Positions 17,667-28,887 of a stretch of 49,612 nucleotides of DNA are shown one piece after another. Every line of letters starts with the position of its first letter. The stretch's first letter is position 1. Below the pieces are notes generated by a model that was given only the letters and a program-made list of their open reading frames with translations, was not told the origin of the DNA and did not search any database. The DNA is from an uncultured Mycobacteriaceae bacterium. Its GTDB lineage: Bacteria; Actinomycetota; Actinomycetes; Mycobacteriales; Mycobacteriaceae. The position numbers and the translations under genes were made by a program. The stretch covers positions 1 to 49,612 of the forward strand of contig CADEGF010000054.1 in the NCBI GenBank assembly GCA_902826815.1, given 5' to 3'.

Positions 17667-20063
17667 ATGACACAGACCGCTGACATCGGTACCGCCGTCG
17701 CGCCCGTCGAGATGGTCACCGTCACCATCGACGACGTCGAGGTGTCGGTGCCCAAGGACACGTTGGTGATTCGGGCCGCCGAACTCATCGGGGTGCAGAT
17801 TCCGCGGTTCTGCGATCACCCGCTGCTGGCCCCGGTCGGAGCTTGCAGGCAGTGTCTGGTCGAGGTCGACGGCCAGCGAAAGCCGGTGGCGTCGTGCACC
17901 ATCACGGTATCCCCTGGCATGGTGGTGCGTACCCAACTGACGTCGGAACCGGCGGATGCCGCCCAGCGCGCGGTGATGGAACTGCTGCTGATCAACCATC
18001 CGCTGGACTGCCCGGTCTGCGACAAGGGCGGGGAATGTCCGCTGCAGAACCAGGCGATGTCCCACGGCCGGGTGGAGTCCCGGTTCGAGGGTGCCAAGCG
18101 AACGTTCCCGAAGCCGATCAGCCTGTCCTCGCAGGTGCTGCTCGATCGCGAGCGATGCGTGCTGTGCGCGCGCTGCACCCGGTTCTCCAATCAGATCGCG
18201 GGCGACCCGCTCATCGAACTGCTCGAACGCGGCGCACTGCAGCAGGTCGGTATCGCCGCCAATGCGCCGTTCGATTCGTACTTCTCGGGCAATGCCGTGC
18301 AGATCTGCCCGGTCGGGGCGTTGACCGGCACCACCTACCGGTTCCGGGCCCGTCCCTTCGACCTCGTGTCGTCACCGAGTGCGTGCGAACACTGCGCCTC
18401 CGGGTGCGCGCAGCGCACCGATCATCGCCGCGGAAAAGTGCTGCGCCGCTTGGCCGGTGACGATCCTGACGTCAACGAGGAATGGAACTGCGATAAGGGC
18501 CGCTGGGCCTTCACCTACGCGGGCCTCGGCGACCGTATCACCACGCCGCAGGTCCGCGATGTGGACGGGATTCTGCGGGCCGCGTCGTGGCCGGAAGCCG
18601 TCGGACGAGCCGCCGCGGGCCTGGCGGCCGCGGCGGGCCGGGCCGGGGTGCTGGTCGGCGGTCGCGCAACAATCGAGGACGCATACGCCTACAGCAAGTT
18701 CGCGCGAACCGTGTTGGGCACCAATGATATCGACTTCCGCTCCCGACCCCACTCCACTGAAGAGGCGCAGTTTCTCGCCGCGCAGATCGCCGGTCGGCCG
18801 ATGACCGTCACCTATACCGACATCGAGACGGCACCGATGGTTGTGCTGGCCGGGTTCGAACCGGAAGAGGAATCACCCATCGTGTTCCTGCGGCTACGCA
18901 AAGCGGTCCGGGCCACCGGCGTCCGGGTGGTCTCGATCGCGCCGTTCGCCACCCGCGGCCTGGCCAAGGTGTCGGGCCGGCTGGTCGAGACCGCTCCCGG
19001 CGGAGAAGCCGGGGCGCTGGATGCACTCGCTGCCGACGAACCGCTGCTGCGCCAACCCGGCGCGCTCATCCTCGTCGGAGAGCGGCTGGCCGGCAGCCAA
19101 GGGGCACTGACCGCCGCCACCCGACTGGCGGCGACGACCGGTGCCCTGCTGGCCTGGATTCCGAGGCGCGCCGGGGAACGTGGCGCGCTGGAAGCCGGCT
19201 GCCTGCCCACGCTGCTGCCCGGTGGCAGGCCCGTCGCCGACGGCAGGGCTCGCGAACAGATCTCCGCCGTGTGGGGCACGACCGACCTGCCCGCCGCACC
19301 TGGACGCGACACCGCGGGCATCCTCGCCGCCGCCCGCAACGGAGAGCTGGACGCGCTGCTGATCGGCGGCGTCGAACCCGCGGACCTGCCCGACCCCGCC
19401 GCTGCGCTGGCCGCCATCGAGGCCGCGCCGTTCGTGGTGAGCCTGGAGCTGCGGGAGAGCGCCGTGACCGAGCGCGCCGACGTCGTCTTTCCGATAGCGC
19501 CGGTGGCGGAAAAGGCCGGTTCATTCCTCAACTGGGAGGGCCGGATTCGGCCGTTCGCGGCTGCCGTGCCCACCAACGCCGTACCCGATATGCGGGTCCT
19601 GCGGGCCTTGGCCGACGAGGTCGGTGTCGACTTCGGTTGCCCGACCGTGGCGGCCGCAGGCGCGGAGCTGGGCCGCCTTGGATGGTGGGAAGGCCGACGG
19701 ACCGCACCACCGAATGTCTCTGGCTGTGCGCCCGTCCGGCCCGGGCCCGGCGAGGCGGTGCTGGCCGGCTGGCGGATGCTGCTCGATGCCGGTCGGTTGC
19801 AGGACGGTGAATCACACCTTGCCGGCACGGGACGCCCGCCGGTCGCCCGGCTGTCGGAGGCCACTGCCGCCAAGATCGGTGCCGCCGAGGGTGATCCGGT
19901 GACCGTCGCCACCGACCGCGGGGCGATCACGCTCCCGCTGGCCATCACTGAGATGGCCGACGACGTCGTCTGGCTACCGCTGAACGCGACCGGTTCGGCA
20001 GTGCACAACCAACTCGCGGTGAGCGTTGGCGCCGTCGTCCAGATACAGAGGGCGCACGCATGA
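17667..20063 (+). CDS. nuoG: NADH-quinone oxidoreductase subunit G
   Basis: NuoG is the 75-kDa Fe-S subunit. ATG 17667 is preceded by GGAGAAAGGGG; GTG 17655 is an alternative. The product is 798 aa. N-terminal clusters are seen in order: [2Fe-2S] N1b in [19 protein letters not shown]; the His-Cys cluster N5 in [18 protein letters not shown]4 in [11 protein letters not shown] with a later CPVG; and an extra CEHCASGC motif of the kind that binds N7. The molybdopterin-fold C-terminal half is more divergent, as is usual. It overlaps nuoH by four bases. Confidence 0.96.
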   Translation: MTQTADIGTAVAPVEMVTVTIDDVEVSVPKDTLVIRAAELIGVQIPRFCDHPLLAPVGACRQCLVEVDGQRKPVASCTITVSPGMVVRTQLTSEPADAAQRAVMELLLINHPLDCPVCDKGGECPLQNQAMSHGRVESRFEGAKRTFPKPISLSSQVLLDRERCVLCARCTRFSNQIAGDPLIELLERGALQQVGIAANAPFDSYFSGNAVQICPVGALTGTTYRFRARPFDLVSSPSACEHCASGCAQRTDHRRGKVLRRLAGDDPDVNEEWNCDKGRWAFTYAGLGDRITTPQVRDVDGILRAASWPEAVGRAAAGLAAAAGRAGVLVGGRATIEDAYAYSKFARTVLGTNDIDFRSRPHSTEEAQFLAAQIAGRPMTVTYTDIETAPMVVLAGFEPEEESPIVFLRLRKAVRATGVRVVSIAPFATRGLAKVSGRLVETAPGGEAGALDALAADEPLLRQPGALILVGERLAGSQGALTAATRLAATTGALLAWIPRRAGERGALEAGCLPTLLPGGRPVADGRAREQISAVWGTTDLPAAPGRDTAGILAAARNGELDALLIGGVEPADLPDPAAALAAIEAAPFVVSLELRESAVTERADVVFPIAPVAEKAGSFLNWEGRIRPFAAAVPTNAVPDMRVLRALADEVGVDFGCPTVAAAGAELGRLGWWEGRRTAPPNVSGCAPVRPGPGEAVLAGWRMLLDAGRLQDGESHLAGTGRPPVARLSEATAAKIGAAEGDPVTVATDRGAITLPLAITEMADDVVWLPLNATGSAVHNQLAVSVGAVVQIQRAHA

Positions 20064-21304
20064 CATATCCGGATCCCAACGTGTTCGGCCATGACCCGTG
20101 GTGGCTGGTCCTGACCAAAGCCCTCGCCGTCTTCGTCTTCCTCCTGTTGACGGTGCTGGTGGCGATCCTGGTCGAACGCAAGGTGCTGGGGCGGATGCAG
20201 ATGCGCTTCGGTCCGAATCGGGTGGGGCCGTTCGGTCTCCTGCAGTCGCTGGTCGACGGCATCAAGCTCGCGCTCAAGGAGGGCTTGATGCCTGCCGGGG
20301 TGGACAAACCGCTCTATCTGCTTGCGCCGGTCATCGCGGTCATCCCCGCGTTCATGGCGTTCGCGGTGATCCCCATGGGACCAGTGGTGAGCGTGTTCGG
20401 ACACGCCACCCCGCTGCAACTGACCGATCTGGCAGTGGCGGTGCTCTACGTGCTCGCTGTCACCTCGATCGGCGTGTACGGAATTGTGTTGGCGGGCTGG
20501 GCATCCGGGTCCACCTACCCGCTGCTGGGCGGGCTGCGGTCGAGCGCGCAGGTGGTGTCCTACGAGATCGCGATGGCCTTGTCGTTCGCCGCGGTGTTCC
20601 TCTACGCGGGCACCATGTCCACGTCCGGCATTGTGGCCGCCCAGGACGGCACCTGGTATGTCTTCCTGCTGCTGCCGTCGTTTCTGGTGTATCTGACCTC
20701 GATGGTCGGCGAAACCAACCGGGCGCCTTTCGATTTGCCCGAGGCCGAGGGTGAGCTGGTCGGCGGCTTCCACACCGAGTACTCGTCGCTGAAGTTCGCG
20801 ATGTTCATGCTCGCCGAGTACGTCAACATGACGACTGTCTCCGCGCTGGCCATCACCCTGTTCCTGGGCGGCTGGCACGCACCGTGGCCGATCACCATAT
20901 GGGAGGGCGCCAACTCTGGCTGGTGGCCGCTGCTGTGGTTCACCGCCAAGGTCTGGACGTTCCTGTTCGTGTTCATCTGGCTGCGCGCCACCCTGCCGCG
21001 GCTGCGCTACGACCAGTTCATGGCGATCGGCTGGAAGGTCCTCATCCCGGTATCGCTCGCCTGGATCATGGTCGTGGGCACTTTGCAGACGCTCGACGTA
21101 AAGGGCGTTATCCCAGGGCTTCTGGCGAGTCTGGCCTTCCTGGCGGTGGTGCTGATTGCGCTGCGTTTCGGTCGCGCTCGTAGTGAACCCGAGCAGGAGG
21201 CGGTGGACGTGTTCATGGGCGAGGAGATCGAAATGCCGATCCACAATGGGAAGTCACTCCGAATCGACGCCGTTCTGGCCAGGGGGAGTAGCCACGATGC
21301 CTAA
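20060..21304 (+). CDS. nuoH: NADH-quinone oxidoreductase subunit H
   Basis: NuoH is the membrane subunit that forms the quinone tunnel with NuoB and NuoD. ATG 20060 overlaps the nuoG stop; 414 aa with about eight membrane helices. Family signatures are [19 protein letters not shown] and [19 protein letters not shown] (split as [15 protein letters not shown] and LVGG). A ~70-residue hydrophilic tail after the last helix is longer than in E. coli (325 aa total) and typical of mycobacteria. nuoI starts within its last codons. Confidence 0.97.
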   Translation: MTYPDPNVFGHDPWWLVLTKALAVFVFLLLTVLVAILVERKVLGRMQMRFGPNRVGPFGLLQSLVDGIKLALKEGLMPAGVDKPLYLLAPVIAVIPAFMAFAVIPMGPVVSVFGHATPLQLTDLAVAVLYVLAVTSIGVYGIVLAGWASGSTYPLLGGLRSSAQVVSYEIAMALSFAAVFLYAGTMSTSGIVAAQDGTWYVFLLLPSFLVYLTSMVGETNRAPFDLPEAEGELVGGFHTEYSSLKFAMFMLAEYVNMTTVSALAITLFLGGWHAPWPITIWEGANSGWWPLLWFTAKVWTFLFVFIWLRATLPRLRYDQFMAIGWKVLIPVSLAWIMVVGTLQTLDVKGVIPGLLASLAFLAVVLIALRFGRARSEPEQEAVDVFMGEEIEMPIHNGKSLRIDAVLARGSSHDA

Positions 21305-21842
21305 GTTTGTCGATGCAGTTGCCGGTTTCGGGGTCACGTTCTCGGCGATGTTCAAAAAGCCGGTCACCGAGCAGTATCCGGAGAAGAGGGAACCGACCGC
21401 GCCGCGTTATCACGGCAGGCACCAGTTGAACCGGTACGACGACGGTCTGGAGAAGTGCATCGGCTGCGAATTGTGCGCATGGGCATGCCCCGCCGACGCC
21501 ATCTATGTGGAAGGCGCCGATAACACCGAGACGGAACGCTTTTCGCCCGGTGAACGGTACGGGCAGGTGTACCAGATCAACTACCTGCGCTGCATCGGCT
21601 GCGGGCTATGCCTCGAGGCCTGCCCGACCCGCGCCCTGACCATGACCAACGACTACGAGATGGCCGACGACAACCGCGCCGACCTCATCTACGGCAAGGA
21701 CAGACTCCTGGCCCCGCTACCGCCCGGTGCGCAGGCACCGCCGCACCCGATGGCCGACGGTGCCACCGACGAGGACTACTACCGCGGCAACATCATCGGA
21801 CCCGGCGGGATTCTGAAATTGGCAGAGGGGTTGAACTCATGA
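21297..21842 (+). CDS. nuoI: NADH-quinone oxidoreductase subunit I
   Basis: NuoI carries the two [4Fe-4S] clusters N6a and N6b that pass electrons to N2. ATG 21297 lies inside the nuoH end with AGGGGGAG upstream; 181 aa. The two ferredoxin motifs are [12 protein letters not shown] and [12 protein letters not shown], about 40 residues apart. A Pro-rich, acidic C-terminal tail of ~50 residues follows. nuoJ overlaps by four bases. Confidence 0.97.
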   Translation: MPKFVDAVAGFGVTFSAMFKKPVTEQYPEKREPTAPRYHGRHQLNRYDDGLEKCIGCELCAWACPADAIYVEGADNTETERFSPGERYGQVYQINYLRCIGCGLCLEACPTRALTMTNDYEMADDNRADLIYGKDRLLAPLPPGAQAPPHPMADGATDEDYYRGNIIGPGGILKLAEGLNS

Positions 21843-22651
21843 GCATTGTCGCCTCGACGGCAGTGATGGCGGCCGAGTCCCTCGCCCGGACCTCGACCGC
21901 GGAGGCTGTCGTGTTCTGGACTCTCGGGGTCCTGTCAGTGCTCACAGCGGTGGGGGTCGTCGTGGCCACGCGGGCGGTGTATTCGGCGGTCTTTCTGGCA
22001 TCGACCATGATCAACCTCGCGGTGTTGTACATCGCGCAGGACGCCATATTTCTGGGTGTGGTGCAGGTGGTGGTCTACACCGGTGCGGTGATGATGCTGT
22101 TTCTCTTCGTCGTCATGCTCGTCGGTGTCGACCACTCCGAATCGCTCGTGGAAACCCTTCGCGGGCAGCGCATCACCACGATTGCCGCCGGACTGGGGTT
22201 CGGCATCCTGCTGATCGGCGCCCTTGGCAACATGTCCACCGCCGGGTTCACCGGTCTGGCGGGAGCCAACGAGGGCGGGAATGTGCAGGGCCTGGCCGCA
22301 CTCATTTTCACTCGGTATCTGTGGGCGTTCGAGCTCACCAGCGCGCTGTTGATCACTGCGGCGCTTGGCGCGATGGTCCTCGCGCACCGGGAGCGTTTCG
22401 CACGCCGCAAGAGCCAGCGCGAGTTGGCCGAGGAACGCTTCCAGCCTGACGGACACCCCACCCCGTTGCCGGCCCCCGGCGTGTACGCCCGGCACAACGC
22501 CGTCGACATTCCCGCCCGGCTAGCCGACGGCACCTTCTCCGACCTTTCGGTCAGCAGGACCCTGGAGCGGCGGGGGCTGGTGCTCACGCTGCTGGTTGCG
22601 GGAGATGCCGAGACCACGTCTGAGGCGGCCGCTGAAGAGGGTGCGCGATGA
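21839..22651 (+). CDS. nuoJ: NADH-quinone oxidoreductase subunit J
   Basis: NuoJ is a membrane subunit of the proton-pumping arm. ATG 21839 overlaps the nuoI stop; 270 aa, longer than the 184-aa E. coli protein because of a ~90-residue hydrophilic tail. Five hydrophobic segments are seen in residues 20-185, including the family pattern [20 protein letters not shown] (pi-bulge helix 3 region). The tail ([20 protein letters not shown] onward) probably faces the cytoplasm. It overlaps nuoK by four bases. Confidence 0.95.
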   Translation: MSIVASTAVMAAESLARTSTAEAVVFWTLGVLSVLTAVGVVVATRAVYSAVFLASTMINLAVLYIAQDAIFLGVVQVVVYTGAVMMLFLFVVMLVGVDHSESLVETLRGQRITTIAAGLGFGILLIGALGNMSTAGFTGLAGANEGGNVQGLAALIFTRYLWAFELTSALLITAALGAMVLAHRERFARRKSQRELAEERFQPDGHPTPLPAPGVYARHNAVDIPARLADGTFSDLSVSRTLERRGLVLTLLVAGDAETTSEAAAEEGAR

Positions 22652-22947
22652 ATCCCGCCAATTACCTCTATTTGTCGGCGTTGTTGTTCACCATCGGCAC
22701 GTCGGGAGTTCTGTTGCGCCGCAACGCGATCGTCATGTTCATGTGTGTCGAGTTGATGCTGAACGCCGCCAACGTGGCGTTCGTCGCGTTCTCCCGGATG
22801 CACGGTCACCTCGACGGTCAGATGGTGGCGTTCTTCACCATGGTGGTCGCCGCCTGCGAAGTGGTGGTCGGCCTGGCGATCATCATGACCGTCTTCCGCA
22901 CCCGCAGCTCGACCTCCATCGACGACGCGAACCTGCTGAGGCACTGA
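22648..22947 (+). CDS. nuoK: NADH-quinone oxidoreductase subunit K
   Basis: NuoK is an MrpC-like membrane subunit of complex I. ATG 22648 overlaps the nuoJ stop; 99 aa with three membrane helices. Conserved features are [20 protein letters not shown] near the N-terminus and the intramembrane glutamate in [16 protein letters not shown], followed by [13 protein letters not shown] with the second conserved Glu. The next gene begins one base after its stop. Confidence 0.97.
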   Translation: MNPANYLYLSALLFTIGTSGVLLRRNAIVMFMCVELMLNAANVAFVAFSRMHGHLDGQMVAFFTMVVAACEVVVGLAIIMTVFRTRSSTSIDDANLLRH

Positions 22948-22948
22948 A

Positions 22949-24847
22949 ATGTACGCGCTGGTGTGGATGTTGATCGGACTGCCGCTGGCCGGTGCCGCGG
23001 TGCTGCTGCTGGCCGGTCGGCGCAGCGACCGGTGGGGGCACCTGCTGGGGTGCGCTACGTCTATCGCTGCGTTTGCGTTCGGGATGGTGCTCTTCTTCGA
23101 ACTGCTCGGACGAGGCGCCGCCGACCGCGTTCTGCACCAGAACCTGTTCTCCTGGGTACCGGTCGGCGGGCTGCAGGTCGACTTCGGCCTGCAACTCGAC
23201 GTGCTGTCGATCTGTTTCGTGCTGCTGATCACCGGCGTCGGGTCGTTGATCCACATCTACTCCGTCGGCTACATGAAAGAGGACGCAAGTCGCCGACGCT
23301 TTTTTGGGTATCTCAACCTGTTTCTGGCCGCCATGTTGCTGCTGGTGCTCGCCGACAACTACCTCGGACTGTATTTCGGCTGGGAAGGCGTCGGTCTGGC
23401 GTCCTACCTGCTGATCGGGTTTTGGTCGCACAAGCCGTCGGCGGCGGTCGCAGCCAAGAAGGCCTTCGTGGTCAACCGGGTTGGCGACGTCGGACTGGCG
23501 GTCGCGATCTTGGTGATGTTCGCGACCGTCGGCTCCATCTCCTATGCATCGGTGTTCGGCGCCGCCCCGGTGCTGTCAGAGAGCACCCTGACCGCAATTG
23601 GGCTGCTGTTGCTGCTCGCCGCGTGCGGCAAGTCGGCGCAGGTTCCGCTGCAGTCCTGGCTCGGCGACGCCATGGAGGGCCCCACGCCCGTCTCCGCGCT
23701 GATCCACGCCGCCACCATGGTGACCGCCGGCGTTTACCTGATCGTCCGCTCAGGGCCCGTTTTCAACCTGGCCCCGAACGCGCAGCTGGCGGTGGTGATC
23801 GTCGGCGCAGTCACCTTGTTGTTCGGGGCGATCGTCGGGTGCGCCAAGGACGACATCAAAAAGGCACTTGCGGCCTCCACCATGAGCCAGATCGGGTACA
23901 TGGTGCTCGCTGCCGGCCTCGGACCGGCCGGCTATGCGGTGGCGATCATGCACCTGCTGACCCACGGCTTCTTCAAGGCCGGCCTGTTCTTGGGCGCCGG
24001 TTCGGTGATGCACGCCATGGACGACGAAGTCGATATGCGTCGCTACGGCGGTCTGCGCAAGTTCCTGCCGATCACCTTCGCCACCTTTGGGCTCGGGTAT
24101 CTGGCCATCATCGGGGTGCCGCCGTTCGCGGGGTTCTTCTCCAAGGATGCAATCATTGAAACCGCCTTCGGCGCAGGAGGACTCAAGGGCCTGATCCTCG
24201 GCGGCACCGCGCTGTTGGGTGCGGGGATCACCGCGTTCTATATGACACGCGTCATGCTCATGACGTTCTTCGGTAGGGCGCGGTGGACTGAGGGAGAAAA
24301 CGGGGCAAGTCACCACCCACACGAATCACCCTCCGTCATGACCTGGCCGATGATCGTCCTCGCCGTCGGCTCCGTCGCAGGCGGTGCCCTGCTGGCCATC
24401 GGCGGGACCCTGCAACACTGGCTCGAACCGGTGGTCGGCAGCCATGAAGCCGAGCACGCCATGCCCGTCTGGGTGATGACCACCATCACCATGGCCGTCA
24501 TCGCCTGCGGCATCGCCATCGCCTACGTCATGTATGCCACCCGGCCGGTGCGAAGCAGTGCCACGTCCTGGGTTTCGGCGCCGACGGTCGCCGCCCGCGC
24601 CGACCTGTACGGCGATGCGATCAACGAGGCGGTTTTCATGCGGCCCGGTCATGCCCTTAGCCGTTCGCTGGTCGACGTCGACAGGCGGGGGATCGACGGG
24701 TTGGTGGAGGCATTCGCCCGGCTGGTCGGCGGATCATCGGATCGGATTCGGCAGCTGCAGAACGGGTTCGCGAGATCCTATGCGCTGTCCGTGTTTGTCG
24801 GTGCCACCTTGGTGGTGGCGGCCATCACCCTAGTGAGGTTGTGGTGA
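22949..24847 (+). CDS. nuoL: NADH-quinone oxidoreductase subunit L
   Basis: NuoL is the distal antiporter-like subunit with the long lateral helix. The product is 632 aa with about 15-16 membrane segments. Visible motifs are [36 protein letters not shown] (key Glu of helix 5), the broken-helix segment [20 protein letters not shown], and [19 protein letters not shown]. The terminal ~100 residues give the lateral helix and an extra membrane span. nuoM starts in its last codon. Confidence 0.97.
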   Translation: MYALVWMLIGLPLAGAAVLLLAGRRSDRWGHLLGCATSIAAFAFGMVLFFELLGRGAADRVLHQNLFSWVPVGGLQVDFGLQLDVLSICFVLLITGVGSLIHIYSVGYMKEDASRRRFFGYLNLFLAAMLLLVLADNYLGLYFGWEGVGLASYLLIGFWSHKPSAAVAAKKAFVVNRVGDVGLAVAILVMFATVGSISYASVFGAAPVLSESTLTAIGLLLLLAACGKSAQVPLQSWLGDAMEGPTPVSALIHAATMVTAGVYLIVRSGPVFNLAPNAQLAVVIVGAVTLLFGAIVGCAKDDIKKALAASTMSQIGYMVLAAGLGPAGYAVAIMHLLTHGFFKAGLFLGAGSVMHAMDDEVDMRRYGGLRKFLPITFATFGLGYLAIIGVPPFAGFFSKDAIIETAFGAGGLKGLILGGTALLGAGITAFYMTRVMLMTFFGRARWTEGENGASHHPHESPSVMTWPMIVLAVGSVAGGALLAIGGTLQHWLEPVVGSHEAEHAMPVWVMTTITMAVIACGIAIAYVMYATRPVRSSATSWVSAPTVAARADLYGDAINEAVFMRPGHALSRSLVDVDRRGIDGLVEAFARLVGGSSDRIRQLQNGFARSYALSVFVGATLVVAAITLVRLW

Positions 24848-26436
24848 GTCACTTTCCGTGGTTGACCGCGTTGTGGTTGTTACCGATGCTGGGCGCCATT
24901 GCCATCGTGGCGCTGCCCGTCACCGCGCGGCACCTCGCAAAGTACGCGGCGGTGGTGGTCGCGGTCGCGGTGCTCGCCATCGCGATCCTGCTGGCCGTCC
25001 AGTTCAACCCCGACGGTGAGCGGTACCAGTTCGTCGAAAGCCGCACCTGGATACCGTCATTCGGCGCCGGCTACATCCTCGGAATCGACGGTATCGCGCT
25101 GGCTCTCGTCGTACTCACCGCCGTGCTGGTACCGCTGCTGCTCATCGCAGGCTGGAACGACGCCGGCGATTCAGGGCGGTCCACCCACACCTACGTCGCC
25201 CTCACCCTGGCGGTCGAGGCCATGGTGCTGATCTCGCTGGTTGCCCTCGACATACTGCTGTTCTTCGTGTTCTTCGAGGCGATGCTGATCCCGCTGTACT
25301 TCCTCATCGGCGGCTTCGGCAGGGGCAACCCAACGCCGGAAGCCGCCGCGAGTCGATCGCGAGCTGCTCTGAAGTTTCTGCTGTACAACCTGTTCGGTGG
25401 CCTGATCATGCTGGCCGCGGTGATCGTCCTGTATGTGGTGACCGCGCAGAACGACATCGTCCCCGGCACGTCCGGCACCTTTGATTTCCGCGCTATCGTG
25501 ACGGCGGTCTCGAGCGGTCAGTTGGGTGTCAACCCCGCCGTGGCGAACGCGATGTTCCTCGGCTTCATGTTTGCCTTCGCCGTCAAGGCGCCGTTGTGGC
25601 CGTTCCACACCTGGCTGCCGGGCGCGGCGGTGGAGGCCACACCGGCGACCGCAGTGCTGATGATGGCGGTTGTCGACAAGGTCGGCACCTTCGGCATGCT
25701 TCGCTATTGCCTGCAGCTGTTTCCAGACGCCGCAACGTATTTCCGGCCGGTCATCATCACCCTGGCGGTCATCGCGATCATCTACGGCGCGATCGTCGCG
25801 ATCGGCCAGACCGATGTGATGCGGCTGATCGCATTCACCTCGATCTCGCACTTCGGGTTCATCGTCGTAGGCGTCTTCGTGATGACCAGCCAGGGGCAGT
25901 CCGGCTCAACCCTGTACATGGTCAACCACGGCATCTCCACGGCGGCGCTGTTCCTGATCGCCGGATTCCTGGTGTCGCAGCGGGGCAGCCGCGCCATCGC
26001 CGATTTCGGCGGGGTACAGAAGGTCGCGCCCGTGCTGGCGGGCACCTTCCTGGTAGCGGGGATGGCGACCCTCGCACTACCCGGCCTGGCTCCCTTCATC
26101 AGCGAATTCCTCGTTCTGATAGGCACATTCACCCGCTACCCGGTCTTCGCGGTGCTCGCCTCCATCGCGCTGGTGCTCTCGTCGGTCTACATCCTGTGGC
26201 TCTACCAGCGGATGATGACCGGGCCCCTCGTCGACGGCAACGAAAAGGTGCGCGACCTGCGACCCCGGGAGATCGCCGTCGTCGCGCCACTCATCGCCCT
26301 GCTGTTGGTGCTCGGCGTCTACCCCAAACCCGCCCTCGATGTGATCAACCCGGCGGTCGCCCACACCTTGACCACCATCGGCCAGCACGACCCCGCGCCG
26401 ACCGTGCCACAGACTGCCGAAGGGGCGCACCCGTGA
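24844..26436 (+). CDS. nuoM: NADH-quinone oxidoreductase subunit M
   Basis: NuoM is an antiporter-like proton-pumping subunit. GTG 24844 overlaps the nuoL stop (GTGA); a GTG one codon earlier is equivalent. The product is 530 aa with about 14 membrane helices. Conserved parts are [40 protein letters not shown] (catalytic Glu), [20 protein letters not shown] and [16 protein letters not shown]. The family usually reads HTWLPDAHVE; here Gly-Ala replaces Asp-Ala. nuoN overlaps by four bases. Confidence 0.97.
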   Translation: MSHFPWLTALWLLPMLGAIAIVALPVTARHLAKYAAVVVAVAVLAIAILLAVQFNPDGERYQFVESRTWIPSFGAGYILGIDGIALALVVLTAVLVPLLLIAGWNDAGDSGRSTHTYVALTLAVEAMVLISLVALDILLFFVFFEAMLIPLYFLIGGFGRGNPTPEAAASRSRAALKFLLYNLFGGLIMLAAVIVLYVVTAQNDIVPGTSGTFDFRAIVTAVSSGQLGVNPAVANAMFLGFMFAFAVKAPLWPFHTWLPGAAVEATPATAVLMMAVVDKVGTFGMLRYCLQLFPDAATYFRPVIITLAVIAIIYGAIVAIGQTDVMRLIAFTSISHFGFIVVGVFVMTSQGQSGSTLYMVNHGISTAALFLIAGFLVSQRGSRAIADFGGVQKVAPVLAGTFLVAGMATLALPGLAPFISEFLVLIGTFTRYPVFAVLASIALVLSSVYILWLYQRMMTGPLVDGNEKVRDLRPREIAVVAPLIALLLVLGVYPKPALDVINPAVAHTLTTIGQHDPAPTVPQTAEGAHP

Positions 26437-27968
26437 ACCTGCCCACACCGAGCGTCGAATACGGCCAGCTGTTCCCGATGCTGATCGTGTTCGCCGCGGC
26501 CGTCGCCGGCGTCATGGTCGAGGCGTTCCTGCCCCGGCATACCCGCTACCGGATTCAACTCCTTCTCAGTGTCGGGGCGCTGGTCCCGGCGCTGGTTGCC
26601 GTCATCGCGCTGGCCGGAACCCGGCACGCGGCGGTCGGTGGCGCGGTGGCCGTTGACGGGCCGACCCTGTTCGTGCAGGGCACCATCCTGCTCATCGGAC
26701 TGCTGGCGATACTGCTCATCGCTGACCGTCGCGCCGACGGCGCGCTGGAAGGTTTCACCCCGCAGGCATCCGCAACTCCGGGCAGCGTCGCCCAACTCGA
26801 AGCCACCAGGGCGCGGGTTGCCCAGACCGAGGTGTTTCCGCTGACGATGTTCGCGCTCGGCGGGATGCTGCTCTTCCCCGCCGCCAACGACCTGCTGACG
26901 ATGTTCATCGCGCTCGAGGTGTTCTCGCTACCGCTGTATCTGCTCTGCGGGCTGGCCCGCCGTCGTCGCGTGCTTTCCCAAGAATCCGCACTGAAATACT
27001 TTCTGCTTGGCGCTTTCTCGTCCGCGATCTTCCTGTACGGCATCGCGCTGCTCTACGGCTATGCAGGCACCCTCACGCTGACCGGGATCGGCGACGCGGT
27101 AGCCGCCAACTCCGGCAACGTCTCGCTGGCGCTGGTCGGCATGGGCCTGCTGTCGGTCGGTGTCTTGTTCAAAGTCGGTGCGGTGCCATTCCATTCGTGG
27201 ATACCCGACGTCTATCAGGGCGCACCAACGCCGATCACCGCGTTCATGGCCGCCGCCACCAAGATCGCCGCATTCGGTGCCATGCTGCGCATCTTCTACG
27301 TTGCACTGCCCGGGCTCCGCGACGACTGGCGGCCCGTGATGTGGGCGGTCGCCATCCTTACCATGGTGGCGGGTTCGGTCATGGTTGTCAGTCAGACCGA
27401 CGTCAAGCGGATGCTGGCCTATTCCGCTGTCGCGCAGGCCGGCTTCATCCTCATAGGTGTGGTCTCCGCGAACAGCGCTGGGCTGTCCTCGACGCTGTTC
27501 TACCTGGTCGCCTATGGCTTCAGCGCGCTCGGGGCATTCGCCGTCCTCACTCTGGTTCGCGCGCCCGATGGTGAGGAGGACAGCGAGCTGGCCCGCTGGG
27601 CCGGACTCGGGCGGCGCGCACCGCTGGTCGGTGTGCTGTTCTCGGTGTTTTTGCTTGCCTTCGCAGGGATTCCGCTTACCAGCGGCTTCGTCGCCAAGTT
27701 CGCGGTGTTCAAGGCCGCCGGTGAGGGCGGCGCGATCCCGCTCGTCATCATCGGTGTCATCGCCAGCGCCATCGCCGCATTCGTCTACGTGCGCGTGATC
27801 CTGTTGATGTTCTTCGCGGCACCGCACCGCGACGGGCCACAGGTGGCGGCGCCCAGTTCGATGACCGCCACAGCCATTCTGGTGGGAGTCGCGGTGACGG
27901 TGCTTTTCGGAATCCTGCCGCAGCCGCTGCTGGACCTGGCGGGTAACGCCGGCGCATTCCTGCGCTGA
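26433..27968 (+). CDS. nuoN: NADH-quinone oxidoreductase subunit N
   Basis: NuoN is the third antiporter-like subunit and the last gene of the operon. GTG 26433 overlaps the nuoM stop; 511 aa with about 14 membrane helices. Family motifs are FIALEVFSLPLYLLCGLARR, ESALKYFLLGAFSSAIFLYG, FKVGAVPFHSWIPDVYQGAP and AYSAVAQAGFILIGV. It is followed after 20 bases by the convergent end of phosphoribulokinase, with no obvious T-run terminator between. Confidence 0.97.
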   Translation: MNLPTPSVEYGQLFPMLIVFAAAVAGVMVEAFLPRHTRYRIQLLLSVGALVPALVAVIALAGTRHAAVGGAVAVDGPTLFVQGTILLIGLLAILLIADRRADGALEGFTPQASATPGSVAQLEATRARVAQTEVFPLTMFALGGMLLFPAANDLLTMFIALEVFSLPLYLLCGLARRRRVLSQESALKYFLLGAFSSAIFLYGIALLYGYAGTLTLTGIGDAVAANSGNVSLALVGMGLLSVGVLFKVGAVPFHSWIPDVYQGAPTPITAFMAAATKIAAFGAMLRIFYVALPGLRDDWRPVMWAVAILTMVAGSVMVVSQTDVKRMLAYSAVAQAGFILIGVVSANSAGLSSTLFYLVAYGFSALGAFAVLTLVRAPDGEEDSELARWAGLGRRAPLVGVLFSVFLLAFAGIPLTSGFVAKFAVFKAAGEGGAIPLVIIGVIASAIAAFVYVRVILLMFFAAPHRDGPQVAAPSSMTATAILVGVAVTVLFGILPQPLLDLAGNAGAFLR

Positions 27969-27988
27969 GTGAGCGGCGGGCGGGCGTC

Positions 27989-28873
27989 CTATCGGACGCT
28001 GAGTTCGGTCGCCCGACGCTCCCGCAGCCGCAGCACCATCGGAGTGAAGATGAGTTGCATCGCGAGGTCCATCTTGCCGCCCGGGCACACGATGGTGTTC
28101 GGACGTGACATGAACGAATCATGCAGCATCGAAAGCAGATACGGGAAGTCGATGCCGTGCGGGTCACGGAACCGGATGATGAGCATGGATTCGTCAGCCG
28201 TTGGAATGGATCTGGCGATAAAGGGGTTCGAGGTGTCGACAACGGGCACCCGCTGGAAGTTGACGTCGGTCTCCGAGAACTGGCGGCACATGTAGTTCAC
28301 GTAGTCGGGCATCCGCCGCAGGATCGTGTCGGTGACGGCCTCTGACGTGTAGCCGCGGGTCGACTTGTCGCGATGCAGCTTCTGAATCCACTCCAAGTTG
28401 ATCACAGGAACGACCCCGATGCGCAGGTCGGCATACTGCGCGACGTTCGCATCGTCTGTCACGATCGCGCCGTGCAGGCCCTCGTAGAACAGCATGTCGG
28501 TATCGGGAGGAATCACCTCCCACGGGGTGAACGTGCCGGGCTCCTGCCCGTACGGTTCTGCCTCCTTGTCGTCGTGGAGGTAGCGGCGGACCTTACCGCT
28601 CCCCGTCTCCCCGTACGCCTGGAACAGATCCTGGAGTTCGGTGAATAGGTTCGCCTCCGGCCCGAAGTGGCTGAAAGTGTGGTTGCCACGGGTATGAGCA
28701 TCCGCTATCGCGGCCTTCATCTCGGCGCGGTCGTAGCGGTGGAAGCTGTCGCCCTCGACGAACGCGACGTTCATACCCTCGCGCCGGAAGATCTGGTCGA
28801 AGGTGCGCATCACCGATGTGGTGCCGGCCCCCGAAGAACCGGTGACCGAGATGATCGGATGCAGACGAGACAT
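27989..28873 (-). CDS. prkB: Phosphoribulokinase
   Basis: Phosphoribulokinase makes ribulose 1,5-bisphosphate from ribulose 5-phosphate and ATP and is diagnostic of the Calvin-Benson-Bassham cycle (cbbP). ATG 28873 with GAGGAAGGA upstream gives 294 aa, typical of the bacterial class I octameric form. Motifs are the P-loop SVTGSSGAGTTSV, FVEGDSFHRYDRAEMK, FYEGLHGA and RMPDYVNYMCRQFSETDVNF (split as RMPDYVNYM and QFSETDVNF). It lies 14 bases after the fructose-bisphosphatase gene, whose stop overlaps its ribosome site, so the two form an operon. RuBisCO is not in the window. Confidence 0.95.
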   Translation of the reverse strand: MSRLHPIISVTGSSGAGTTSVMRTFDQIFRREGMNVAFVEGDSFHRYDRAEMKAAIADAHTRGNHTFSHFGPEANLFTELQDLFQAYGETGSGKVRRYLHDDKEAEPYGQEPGTFTPWEVIPPDTDMLFYEGLHGAIVTDDANVAQYADLRIGVVPVINLEWIQKLHRDKSTRGYTSEAVTDTILRRMPDYVNYMCRQFSETDVNFQRVPVVDTSNPFIARSIPTADESMLIIRFRDPHGIDFPYLLSMLHDSFMSRPNTIVCPGGKMDLAMQLIFTPMVLRLRERRATELSVR

Positions 28874-28887
28874 TGTCTTTTCCTTCC

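Noticed and set aside
18812-21244. 810-codon open frame on the minus strand opposite nuoG and nuoH
   Set aside because: Low-complexity Ser/Arg/Pro-rich translation with no ribosome site or motif; it is the high-GC antisense shadow of two certain genes.
25596-26432. Possible long N-terminal extension of nuoN
   Set aside because: It overlaps nuoM entirely and is Arg/His-rich; GTG 26433 overlapping the nuoM stop gives the family N-terminus.
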